NCBI GenBank assembly: GCA_040285745.1
Contig: JAUFOR010000008.1
Coordinates: 1,488,001-1,552,000 of the forward strand
DNA length: 64,000 nt
Reading direction: 5' to 3'
DNA from: Barthelona sp. PCE
Lineage: Eukaryota; Metamonada: BaSk clade
Below are positions 55,461 through 64,000 of the stretch, in pieces. The notes under the pieces were generated by a model. The model was given only the letters and a program-made list of their open reading frames with translations. It did no database searches and was not told the DNA's origin. The first letter of the stretch is position 1. Each line of letters begins with the position of its first letter. The translations under genes and the position numbers were made by a program.

Positions 55461-57839
55461 TTACTCTAAATTATTGATATTTCTCAGTAGGGATCTAATG
55501 GCCAATGAACTCTGATTCTTTCTAATGGTTACATGCTTTGTTGTCCTTAAAAGAGACCTCCTTTTGATGCCATCCATCCTGCGCACCACTCTCAACACTG
55601 TTTCCTGATTTGCTACCAACTTGTCGATGGAGCCGAGACTTACCTCATACTCTTCATCAGTCAGAAGCATCATTAATGACCTGATTGTGTTTTCGTTGAT
55701 CTCAAGTGCATCGAGGGCGTTCATCCTTATGGTTAAGTTGCGTTCCTTCAATAAGGCAGTTAACAGCAGCATTTCGCCATGAATACCCAACTTTGACAAC
55801 TGTTTCGCTGCGTATTTGGCGATGTCAGAGTTCTCCCTCATCAGACCGTAAACATACTGCTCAACACTACGTTCTTGTAGAAGAGAACAGTTACTCACTA
55901 AATGCTTTGAGAGATATAAGAGCGTCTGAATCGCGGTGGTCCTCAGAGAGTAAACCGGGGATGATGCCATGTCGTACATGAGCTGCACAATGCGGGCGAC
56001 TGTGCGGTGGTCTTCGCCATCCTTGAAACGTGCAAGACCACGAATAGAAGCCTGACGGAGTCTGGCTTGAGCAGCGCTATCCTCTGCTACGTCAAGGAGA
56101 TACTCTGCGCCGTTAGGGAACAGCAACAGCTGCTCAGCAATAAAGTGACGCGGTAGAGACCCCTTAATAAAGGCGTTCTGAACGAGATCAAAGTAAATTG
56201 GGTTTCTGCTCATGCATAGCCCAACAACAACTGCCTTTCTGGGTTTAACAAAGGAGTGGTCAAGGAGCTTTGTGATCACACCTATGTGCTCTTGGAACAC
56301 GCCAAGGGTTATAACACTTTCTTCGATTACCGTCAAATTAGTAGATTCCTCATACGTGTCAATGATCGCGACAAGGCGGGGCACATATTTCTTGAGCTGC
56401 AGTGACCTAATCAGTCGGATTGACTCAACTACGACGCGTGGATCTTCATCCGATAGTGTGTTCTTGAGGACCTGATCAAGCCAGTTGATTGCAATTTTAC
56501 GCACTGTCTTGGTTGTGGGCTCGGGGTTTGCTACCAGGTTCGTCAACAAAACTCTTAGATCAAAAGAAACAGAGATTTTCTCTTCGAAGATTGCGTTACA
56601 ATCAATGAGCTCAGGTACGTCCTCGATAAAGACAAATGGAACGTTGCGCATACCTCTTTTGACGGTGGAATCCATGCTCAGCTCCAATAAGCACGTATTT
56701 GACTCCTTCAACGAAATTTGCTTGAGTGCGCCGACTCGCATCTCGGCATCGCTTGAGTCAACCGCGAGCGTACACAACTCTTTCCCAGCACCGATACGGT
56801 GCAGCACACGGCAGGCCATACCAGATGGAATGGAGCCGGTAAGCGCAGCGTGGTAGACAATATGTCGAGACTCATGGGCCGCAGAGCCCAGCAATCCAAG
56901 ACCCGTGAGGCCGAGCATGCGTGTACTGATGTCGTTGGAGCGCAGCGCCCGGACAAATGATGGTCCTGTAAGCGCATGTATCAAATGCGAGTTTTGTGTG
57001 AGAACCTTGAGCACTTGCACTTCCTTTGAGGGATCGAGCTGGCTGGCAATGTCGAGCACGTATTTGATGGAGTCTAGCCCACCCATTAGTAGTAGAGAGA
57101 ATGCGTTTTCTGTAATGCTGTCTGTAGAGCCCAACAAGGCCTTGACTACCTCAACGGTCTCGTTGTATTGCAGGCACTCTATTCTTTCCTTGTAGAACGC
57201 AAGTACGCGGAGCACAACTGCCTCTTCAAACTCATCATCTTGGATTAAGAGCAAGAGAGCGCGTATAACGTCGACAGGAGTGCTTTCTGTAAGGAGCTCC
57301 TCCAGCGTGTCGATCGCAGCAATGACAACCTCGGGTCGCTTATGGTACAGATACTCAGTGTAGTGCTCTATTTTACCATTAAAACTGGCCTCCAGTGGTG
57401 GTGGTGGTATGATTGAGTAAGATTTCTGTGGTGATCTTGTCTGTAGCATGTTGTCTGCTGCGTGTGCGATCTCAAAATCAGCCATAGAACTGTCCATGTC
57501 CCGTTCAAATTCGTCTACATCTACATCTATATCGTTATATACATTATTAAGATTTGAAGTTGCCCTGGGCGGCTTTGTAAGAGTCTGTGATCGCTTCCTC
57601 GGGGAGAAAGAGGCGGTGAATGAGTGATCATACACCTCATTCAGAATAGTTGTGCTGTTTAAGTTAGTGCGCGTCAAGCTCTCATAGTCGTTACCAAAAT
57701 TTGGAGATGCAAAATGCGATGGAGATAGCGTTGCAAGCAGCTCCAACTGTGTTTTTGTTCGACTTGGGCTCGTTACGTGCGAAAATTTGAAGGAGTTTGT
57801 GAATTGCTCCATTTCGCTCAAAAAATTCTCGTCACTCAT
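55461..57839 (-). CDS. HEAT/ARM-repeat protein
   Basis: 792 residues from ATG 57839 (MSDENFLSEMEQFTNSFKF). The first ~170 residues are disordered and serine-rich, with SPRKRSQTLTKPPR. From about 175 to the end there are some 15 helical HEAT-type repeats (VIAAIDTLEELLTES, VVESIRLIRSLQLKKYVPRL, RLRQASIRGLARFKD, RTTAIQTLLYLSKHLVS). Repeats of this type act as scaffolds; no catalytic motif is seen. The exact family is not recognised. Divergent from the Rtf1 gene, with about 113 bases between starts. Confidence 0.7.
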   Translation of the reverse strand: MSDENFLSEMEQFTNSFKFSHVTSPSRTKTQLELLATLSPSHFASPNFGNDYESLTRTNLNSTTILNEVYDHSFTASFSPRKRSQTLTKPPRATSNLNNVYNDIDVDVDEFERDMDSSMADFEIAHAADNMLQTRSPQKSYSIIPPPPLEASFNGKIEHYTEYLYHKRPEVVIAAIDTLEELLTESTPVDVIRALLLLIQDDEFEEAVVLRVLAFYKERIECLQYNETVEVVKALLGSTDSITENAFSLLLMGGLDSIKYVLDIASQLDPSKEVQVLKVLTQNSHLIHALTGPSFVRALRSNDISTRMLGLTGLGLLGSAAHESRHIVYHAALTGSIPSGMACRVLHRIGAGKELCTLAVDSSDAEMRVGALKQISLKESNTCLLELSMDSTVKRGMRNVPFVFIEDVPELIDCNAIFEEKISVSFDLRVLLTNLVANPEPTTKTVRKIAINWLDQVLKNTLSDEDPRVVVESIRLIRSLQLKKYVPRLVAIIDTYEESTNLTVIEESVITLGVFQEHIGVITKLLDHSFVKPRKAVVVGLCMSRNPIYFDLVQNAFIKGSLPRHFIAEQLLLFPNGAEYLLDVAEDSAAQARLRQASIRGLARFKDGEDHRTVARIVQLMYDMASSPVYSLRTTAIQTLLYLSKHLVSNCSLLQERSVEQYVYGLMRENSDIAKYAAKQLSKLGIHGEMLLLTALLKERNLTIRMNALDALEINENTIRSLMMLLTDEEYEVSLGSIDKLVANQETVLRVVRRMDGIKRRSLLRTTKHVTIRKNQSSLAIRSLLRNINNLE

Positions 57840-57952
57840 GGGTCTATACGTGTTATGAATATAATAAGCAAAGTGAATTGGGTTAAAAACGTAGAACAAC
57901 TTGTTATCTCGTTAATCACGCAAATCAACCCTTGTTCACACTGCAAAAGCAA

Positions 57953-59302
57953 ATGGTACGCGATAAGTTGGATGAGGATAACCTGGGGCAAGGTGCCGTT
58001 GACTTAAAGACAATGTGCGATACAATTTATGCAGAGCTATCTGAAAGCAGTAGATCTGAGTATCTGAAGCAGGTGGATCTTGAAACAACCCCGTTTTACG
58101 AGCGGTTGGACATTCTGAAAGGCTTGAAGGATGCAGAAAGACAAAAAAATATGATTGAGCAATATGGTGGACGATCAACCACCCAGAACGAACCACAGTA
58201 CACTGCCGATGAGTTACCCAAGCAGAAGACAGAGCCTCGCTCCGTCCTCACGCAAGTTGCGACCGAGGAGGAAGAATATGAGTATGAGGAGGAAGTCGAG
58301 CAGGTTGAAATCGTTGGTGAGGGAAAGTACCGATCAAATTTACAGAAGGACGCCATCGAGGAGAAGAGAGGCGGAAATTCTGCAGTCGAAATAGCCGACG
58401 TCACTCGTTTTTATCTTACAGCAAGCGATGTAAGGAAAAGACTACACCAAACATACCCATCTGATCGTCTTGTTGGCTGGTTTGTCATTGTCAAGCCCCC
58501 GGAGCGCGCTGTCACACGCGGCGCCCCACCATATGTTATTGGTCAGATCAAGGAGTTGACCGAGATGCTTCACTTGAAGGTTCAGTTACCTTTTAGGAAG
58601 GATCCTTTGGAGATGGGCGTTAAATACCTGGTTGACAACATGCTGCCAAATCACATGATGTTCAGGAATTATGTTGAGGGTTTGCGTAGTTTTGATGTCC
58701 CTATTGCTGAGTTGGGTGAAGTGCAAGAGCTTAACACCAAAATATTCGACATTGCAGAGAAGGAGGCTAAAGATCGTGGGCGCCAAAACATCATGACGGA
58801 GAAGAAGGGTAAGCTATTTAGGAATACAGAGAATCTCATAGCAAAGTCACAATCGCTCCACACGAATATCAAATCATTTGCCAAGAGACAGTCCATATTT
58901 AAGAAAGAAATTAATGTCGATGACAGTATTTTCAAGAGGACCGAGATTCAAATCCAAAAGAAGGATAGCGTACGTTCTGTTGAGAACATTAACTTGGTTA
59001 ATGAATTGAGAAAAAGCCTAACAACATACAATATCAAGACAGATTTGACAGACGAAGATGTGGAGACCTTTTCGAAGGTCCTCCGTGATTATCAAAATGC
59101 TCTTGTCAACGTTACAGAGGAGAAGGACGAGCGTGTGTTTGGACAGTTTTTGACCGAGTTGGCAATGTCAGATATTAGTGCACTGGATAACGCTGAGGGA
59201 CTTTTTGATCACAGATGGGTGGATCTTTCACTTGAGGATGAGGATAAGTTGGATGAGAGCAAGATTGTAGATTTCGATGATTATTTACAAACGCAGCACT
59301 AG
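57953..59302 (+). CDS. Rtf1-like Plus3-domain protein (Paf1 complex)
   Basis: 449 residues from ATG 57953 (the TTG at 57932 is not a start). N-terminal segment with ERLDILKGLKDAERQ, similar to the charged region before Plus3 in Rtf1. The Plus3 domain (about 145-255) reads ADVTRFYLTASDVRKRL, WFVIVKPPERAVTRGAPPYV and IGQIKELTEMLHLKVQLP. It is followed by the characteristic helix FDVPIAELGEVQELNTKIFD that corresponds to the Rtf1 linker. Rtf1 binds Spt5 and promotes H2B ubiquitination during transcription elongation. The acidic stretch EEEEYEYEEEVEQVEI (about 105-120) is also typical. Human RTF1 is 710 residues, so this one is short. Assignment by eye, fairly good. Confidence 0.75.
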   Translation: MVRDKLDEDNLGQGAVDLKTMCDTIYAELSESSRSEYLKQVDLETTPFYERLDILKGLKDAERQKNMIEQYGGRSTTQNEPQYTADELPKQKTEPRSVLTQVATEEEEYEYEEEVEQVEIVGEGKYRSNLQKDAIEEKRGGNSAVEIADVTRFYLTASDVRKRLHQTYPSDRLVGWFVIVKPPERAVTRGAPPYVIGQIKELTEMLHLKVQLPFRKDPLEMGVKYLVDNMLPNHMMFRNYVEGLRSFDVPIAELGEVQELNTKIFDIAEKEAKDRGRQNIMTEKKGKLFRNTENLIAKSQSLHTNIKSFAKRQSIFKKEINVDDSIFKRTEIQIQKKDSVRSVENINLVNELRKSLTTYNIKTDLTDEDVETFSKVLRDYQNALVNVTEEKDERVFGQFLTELAMSDISALDNAEGLFDHRWVDLSLEDEDKLDESKIVDFDDYLQTQH

Positions 59303-59339
59303 ATAGTTGCTGTATTCTATGGATGAAAGTAAAACAAAT

Positions 59340-60248
59340 TTAATCTATCTTGGTTTTGCGACGATTACGGTGCTTTTCCAGTACATCTGTCACTCGTTCG
59401 AGTTCCTTATCGGCCAGGAGCGTACCTTTGCCCTTTGTGACCTTCATAACATACATTAAAGCGCAGTTAAAGGCAAACGGGATCAGTAACGTGGTGGCGT
59501 ATAAAGTTAATGCGGCCGTTGTTGGATCATTACTCAGCATCTCTAAAATAGTCAGGAGCAGGTTTCGCGTGTTGTACACCCATGACATGGAGAATATCTG
59601 AGCAAATCGCATGCCAAAAATGACGGCAAGAGCGGCGCTTAGAGAAACAAAAGCAAACATAAATGTAATGAATTTGGACCATCTGGGGCCACGGTTTCCG
59701 CGGCGGATGACTGCAAGCAGGTAATACATCTTTGATAGATACGTGACAGAGAGCACCATGAATGACATGGCAAATGTAACCATTGAAACAAAGGTGTGTG
59801 TGGCTTCACGGTCACCTACAAGCTTGAATTGCAAAAGATTGAGAAGCATGAAGCCGTTGAATGAGGTGTACTCCATAAATGCTTCCCAAACTTGTTTGGC
59901 TCCTAATAGTTTATGGGATGGGGGCGGTGTTGGGTTAAGCCATACGTTTGCAAGGTACCTCTCGCCCAGGTAGCATATGAAACGAGGCAGTGTGAACATT
60001 AAACAAGCTGCAATGTACGAGAAATTATTTACCCTGACAAAAGATGGGGTGGTGAAGTAAACAACAAATAACGTCCATGGATGTGTCAGTAGCATTGCAA
60101 TGCTGCCGAATATTAAGTTCAAAATACGAATAAAGAGCATCGTTAGCCTTCTTCCTTTTTCGACATCTATTTCGATTTTTGGCACTTCTTTGTCCTTTTT
60201 CTGCACACTCCGTCCCTGTACTCTTGTTCTATTCCGACCACGTGCCAT
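59340..60248 (-). CDS. Hypothetical multi-pass membrane protein
   Basis: 302 residues with about seven hydrophobic segments (LFIRILNLIFGSIAMLL, FSYIAACLMFTLPRFICYL, FVSMVTFAMSFMVLSVTYL, FITFMFAFVSLSAALAVIF, LYATTLLIPFAFNCALMYV and others). Both the N-terminal 35 and the C-terminal 30 residues are basic, so both ends may face the cytosol. No transporter motif recognised. Codon pattern and neighbours support a real gene. Its stop lies 38 bases from the Rtf1 stop. Confidence 0.65.
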   Translation of the reverse strand: MARGRNRTRVQGRSVQKKDKEVPKIEIDVEKGRRLTMLFIRILNLIFGSIAMLLTHPWTLFVVYFTTPSFVRVNNFSYIAACLMFTLPRFICYLGERYLANVWLNPTPPPSHKLLGAKQVWEAFMEYTSFNGFMLLNLLQFKLVGDREATHTFVSMVTFAMSFMVLSVTYLSKMYYLLAVIRRGNRGPRWSKFITFMFAFVSLSAALAVIFGMRFAQIFSMSWVYNTRNLLLTILEMLSNDPTTAALTLYATTLLIPFAFNCALMYVMKVTKGKGTLLADKELERVTDVLEKHRNRRKTKID

Positions 60249-60424
60249 ATTTAGGTTAGAGAAGGAGAAAAACTATATATCGAGTATGCTAAACTTTTGA
60301 GAATGTTCCCACCATACATCAGGCGCAAATATTAGGGAATCGTACCTACATGAAACATTGTGAAGGCAATTGAGTGCTGTACCTTGGTTTTCCATTTTTT
60401 ACCATTTCAACCAACTTATACACA

Positions 60425-61834
60425 ATGGAGGACATCAATTATGACGGCGAAGAAGGCGTCTGGGACGATGAAATCGGCGCAGTTGCATGCTGTGTTTGCG
60501 GTATTCCTATAGAAGTCAATCCAACCAGCATGTGCCCACGTTGTCTGCAAAATCGCATTAACATCACCGAGGACATCCCCAAGCAATACTCAGTTTCGTT
60601 CTGTAACGGTTGTGGAAGCTATCTCCAGCCCCCTGCCAAGTGGATCTATGCTGAACGCGAGTCCTCTGACTTGTTACAGCTTCTCTTGAAGAAGATGCGC
60701 GGTCTCAAGTCAGTTAAACTCATCGATTCGCAGTTTGTATGGACAGAGCCTCACTCTAAGCGTTTAGAGATCAAGCTCACTGTTCAGAAAGAGGTTATGG
60801 GCAGTGCTGTCCTTGAGCAGTCGTTTTTGGTAATGTTTGTCGTTGAGAACACACAGTGCCCGAACTGTGCGCGTGAATACACAGATCATACGTGGAAGGG
60901 TCTTTGCCAAGTGCGCCAAAGCCGACCTGATGCCCGTGTCTTCTTCCAAATGGAACAGATGCTGCTGAAGGCCAGGCCCATCCTGGATATGGTCACGCAC
61001 ATCGAGGAAGACAAGTACGGTATCAACTTTTACTTTGGTTCAAAGTCTGATGCTCTCAAGTTCATTGCTTTTTTGAACCAAAAGTATCCCCTCAAGCACG
61101 AGCTCAACAGACAGTTAGTTAGTGCAGATTTCAAAAACAATACATACAATTATAAGTACACATTTTTGGTCGATCTCGTGCCTTTATGTCGTAATGATTT
61201 ATTATGGGTACCAAAGAAGATTAAAAATAGACTACCCGCCGACTGCGGACCCCTTGTTTTGGTCAGCAGAGTAGCCAAGACCGTCTCCGTCATTGACCCA
61301 GTGACGTGTTCTACCGGTGAGATCCGTGCCGCAGATTTCTGGAAGACACCCTTCAGACCCTTGTTGTACTTTGAGAACCGTTCTCTTACAAACTTTTTCG
61401 TTGTGGAAGCTCAGCCTGACTACAGTATGGATCACGGACAGAAGTTTTTGCCATGTGATATAGAGTGTATGCGTGATGACTTTGACGTTTCAGAATCGAA
61501 AGATTTCTCAACAAGCTCACATCTTGGCAGAATTGTTCACAGTGGTGATATAGTGCGAGGTTACGATCTTACAACCACAGAGGTTGTCGATGACGAACTC
61601 AACTTTGATATCTCAAAGGTTCCTGATGTTATTCTGGTGAAGAAAGTTTATGTTGACCGACCAGAGGTAAAGCGCATCTTTAAGGAGGGAGAGTCCCACG
61701 AGATCAACCAGATTCTTGATAACATGAAGTTCGAACAGGAATGGGCAGACGATGTTATCAATCCTGAAGTGGAAACGGAATTGGAGATGGAAACTGATGC
61801 TATTGATGATACCGAGATGGAAGCTGTTGAATAA
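60425..61834 (+). CDS. NMD3: NMD3 60S ribosomal export adaptor
   Basis: 469 residues from ATG 60425. The N-terminal zinc region has four CxxC pairs: CCVC (22-25), CPRC (37-40), CNGC (60-63) and CPNC in NTQCPNCAREYT. The blocks AKWIYAERESSDLLQLLLKK and KSDALKFIAFLNQKYP are NMD3 hallmarks. The middle beta domains and an acidic C-terminus (about 440-469) complete the usual layout; the C-terminal region should carry the Crm1 export signal, with INQILDNMKF as one hydrophobic candidate. NMD3 binds the joining face of the pre-60S subunit and carries it out of the nucleus. Intact. It ends only 4 bases from the convergent gene. Confidence 0.93.
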   Translation: MEDINYDGEEGVWDDEIGAVACCVCGIPIEVNPTSMCPRCLQNRINITEDIPKQYSVSFCNGCGSYLQPPAKWIYAERESSDLLQLLLKKMRGLKSVKLIDSQFVWTEPHSKRLEIKLTVQKEVMGSAVLEQSFLVMFVVENTQCPNCAREYTDHTWKGLCQVRQSRPDARVFFQMEQMLLKARPILDMVTHIEEDKYGINFYFGSKSDALKFIAFLNQKYPLKHELNRQLVSADFKNNTYNYKYTFLVDLVPLCRNDLLWVPKKIKNRLPADCGPLVLVSRVAKTVSVIDPVTCSTGEIRAADFWKTPFRPLLYFENRSLTNFFVVEAQPDYSMDHGQKFLPCDIECMRDDFDVSESKDFSTSSHLGRIVHSGDIVRGYDLTTTEVVDDELNFDISKVPDVILVKKVYVDRPEVKRIFKEGESHEINQILDNMKFEQEWADDVINPEVETELEMETDAIDDTEMEAVE

Positions 61835-61838
61835 ATGC

Positions 61839-62261
61839 TTAAAATGATGTTAATTGAAGCAATACAGCGTACATACTAATCAATGCTTGTTGTCTTGAAA
61901 TATGAAAATTCCCAGCTATCGGGAGATGTTCAGTGTTGAAAAAGGGTTTTTTTAGGTTGTATTTCAAGTGCATAACCAGATACACGCTCACCTTTGCCAA
62001 TAACTTGTAAGCAAAGTTCAACATAGTTAAGAATTTCGTGCGTTTCTGTAGACGATCGCATTTCTGCTTACACAAATCGATTTCACTTTGATCCACACCC
62101 TCATCGGTGTACAGGGCCACCATTAGCTCGTCAGCTTGTTTCTTAAGAGTGACTGCATTGTTTTTAGAGTGTTTTAAAACTAGTGCAATTACCTTACCCA
62201 CAATGAATTGGATTAAGTACAGCCCAATTGCCCAGGCGCAGAAAGAAATCTCAGAGTGCAT
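61839..62261 (-). CDS. GET1/WRB-like ER membrane protein (tentative)
   Basis: 140 residues: one N-terminal span (IGLYLIQFIVGKVIALVL), a basic coiled coil of ~50 residues (LKKQADELMVAL, IDLCKQKCDRLQKRTK), then two more hydrophobic segments (FAYKLLAKVSVYLVM and ALISMYAVLLQL). This TM-coiled coil-TM-TM plan with a conserved-looking KxxP after the second span resembles Get1/WRB, which forms the ER receptor that releases tail-anchored proteins from Get3. Size is slightly below Get1 (160-235). Identity rests on topology and weak motif similarity, so an unrelated membrane protein is quite possible. Convergent with NMD3 (4-base gap). Confidence 0.4.
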   Translation of the reverse strand: MHSEISFCAWAIGLYLIQFIVGKVIALVLKHSKNNAVTLKKQADELMVALYTDEGVDQSEIDLCKQKCDRLQKRTKFLTMLNFAYKLLAKVSVYLVMHLKYNLKKPFFNTEHLPIAGNFHISRQQALISMYAVLLQLTSF

Positions 62262-62442
62262 ATATTCGGTTGATTTGAACGTGATGAAGGGGAAATTGAG
62301 GCAAACAAGGATAGATCTTCTTAATACCTATTTGTGGACACATTCCATACAATATGTTGTTAAACACTCGATAATTGAGCTATGGTACGTGGATTGAACA
62401 TTATTTGAACCGTAAACATACATCTTACTCTTCTCAACGCTA

Positions 62443-64000
62443 TGTTCTTCAATAGCGATAAAAGAACTTCTTTAGGTGGAAAAGAGCACACAGAGGATGA
62501 AAACCTTATGATAGATCGATGGTGGGAGGAATTCGTTCAGAATACATACCTGTCCTCGCCCACGTTTCTTGCAATCTATTTAATTTACTTCTCTAGGGCG
62601 TACCGTGTTGTTGATAGCGTGCCTATTTCACTCATTTTGTTTTGCTTGCATGTTTTGGGTCAGAGTTTTGTTAAGCGAACGTGGCAACGTCCATTTCTGG
62701 AGAGTTTGCACAATTTTGTATTTTTCACAGTCCTATATGTTTTACATTTGAGAGATGTTACATCTGTACTCTCCATATACTGTCTTTTTCGAAGTGTAAG
62801 ACCCTGTATTCGTTCGACTACAATTGCAATACTGAACGCTTGGTTTTTGGCCTTTGTAACAATAGTGGTTGTGAAAACACCATTGGGTACACCAATATTC
62901 GCTGCTATTGATGATAAAAATTTGTTTTTTTTCATAGCAACTAAATTATATAGTTTTTTACACGTTGACTTTACGATATACTATGGCTTCTCTATCACGG
63001 TGGTAGGCATGCGCAGGACCCAGCGGCGTATCAACAAGCTTTTGTTTGAAATAAGACAGGCTTCTTCACACATTAATGTTAAGAGAGTATTGTCTCGCTT
63101 TTCATCAAAATTGAGAACAGACGAGCAGATAAATGCATGTTTTAAGCGGCATAAGAGGTACGTAGATATATTTTTGAATGGAGATATTGAAAAATCAATG
63201 AATTTATTGAAAATATCAAAGACAGCCGGTTTAGGCATTCGTTTAAGCAATGTTCCAGTTTTGTTCGTGCATTTCCATGAAGAACAGGAGTGTTCTCTTA
63301 CGATTCGCTTCTTTCGCACGTTTTTTCTTTTTGTTCAGTCGTTTTTAATGGATTCTTCAGAACTTCGTAATGAAGTAGTACTGGAGCCTCATCCGAACGG
63401 CTTCGTTTTATTCCCTCTGTTTCTTACCAACGAGAAACCAGTCTGTAAGATGATGGCACTTGCTTATAACTACAATGATTTTTCACGAACCAAACGGAAG
63501 AAAATTGAAACATTGTTTTTTTCACTCTTTTATCGCATGGGTTTCTTCGTTAAGCAGATGGAAAAGACAAGACCGTGTCTTTCAATGGTGATGTTGAAGG
63601 ATGACGTCATAGTCTTGGATGCCTTCCGTATTTCCACTTGGCCAACCCGATATTTTAAATTGTTTTGTGATGTCCAAGAGTCTAGACCACTTTTTGCTGT
63701 AGAAAAAGGCCTGGATTTACCGAATTGGATTGACATAGAAGAGGAACAGCTGTTGCAACAAACTGGAAAAAAAGTGAGCATTGTTTTTTTTAGTTTTTTC
63801 AAATCAGTGGCTCCATCTCAATTCCACTCACAGTTTCGCATCTCACTAGAGGATTTATCCTTTCTAATGAGCTTTATCTTTTCAAATGGAGAGTGTGCGG
63901 ACGAGCTGAAACCTTTAGGAATTTTCTTAACTAGAAACAATGATTTGCGTGGTCTGAGCTTTGAAAAATCACGTAGAAACAAAGGTATGAAAGAGTTTAT
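62443..64000 (+). CDS. Membrane protein, 5' part (runs off right edge)
   Basis: From ATG 62443 (MFFNSDKRTSLGGKEHTEDE) the plus strand is open for 519 codons to the end of the window. An N-terminal soluble region of ~40 residues is followed by about five hydrophobic segments (about 43-190: FLAIYLIYFSRAYRVV, VPISLILFCLHVLGQSFV, FVFFTVLYVLHLRDV, LNAWFLAFVTIVVVK, ATKLYSFLHVDF). A basic cytosolic part follows, with coiled-coil-like MRRTQRRINKLLFEIRQA and then mixed alpha/beta sequence. This layout could be a membrane sensor or a kinase-like receptor, but no motif is recognised. The codons are coherent throughout and frame breaks are absent. GGT GGA context and CTTCTCAACGCT precede the ATG. Confidence 0.7.

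Overview
The window comes from a compact, nearly intron-free nuclear genome of a flagellated protist, most likely an anaerobic metamonad-like lineage (inference). Evidence for flagella: a kinesin-9 (KIF6-type) motor, a beta-giardin/SF-assemblin root-fibre protein, tubulin cofactor C and a possible CPLANE1-type ciliary protein. Evidence for anaerobic life with a reduced mitochondrion: a short M16 peptidase resembling the beta subunit of mitochondrial processing peptidase, and a flavodoxin/2x[4Fe-4S] fusion. The standard genetic code is used (TAA, TAG and TGA all end genes). Convergent genes are often separated by only 4-38 bases, and 18 of 24 TAA stops are followed by A.

Layout. 1-13.6 kb: start of a MIT-domain gene leaving the left edge, a chorein-type lipid-transfer protein and, tail to tail with it, a giant VPS13. 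13.9-29.6 kb: MPP-beta-like peptidase, kinesin-9, two small membrane proteins or unknowns, PDK1 kinase, secreted GH25 lysozyme, a large propeller protein (CPLANE1-like), a DHHC palmitoyltransferase, a tail-less membrane protein and beta-giardin/SF-assemblin. 30-44.5 kb is accessory: AT-rich, long gaps, lineage-specific genes (a family of propeller-like proteins at 30.2, 35.9 and perhaps 53.5 kb), a tRNA-Phe, and immediately downstream of it a compositionally different mobile-element relic with a gag-like ORF, a 5' tandem duplication and an in-frame tyrosine-recombinase C-terminal remnant. It also has an EFR1-type ferredoxin and a large membrane protein split by a single in-frame TGA. 44.5-64 kb: two secreted/membrane glycoproteins, small unknowns, a methyltransferase, TBCC, a HEAT-repeat protein, Rtf1, NMD3, a GET1-like protein and an incomplete membrane protein running off the right edge.

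The housekeeping genes cover lipid transfer between membranes, signalling (PDK1), protein lipidation, microtubule biology, transcription elongation (Rtf1) and 60S export (NMD3); they do not form an operon-like unit. The most unusual items are the YR/gag relic beside the tRNA, the TGA-split gene, and the divergent VPS13/MPP pair in which neither gene has an ATG where its conserved protein begins. Many start positions below were moved inward to the first real ATG, because the longest open frames begin with TTG or GTG.
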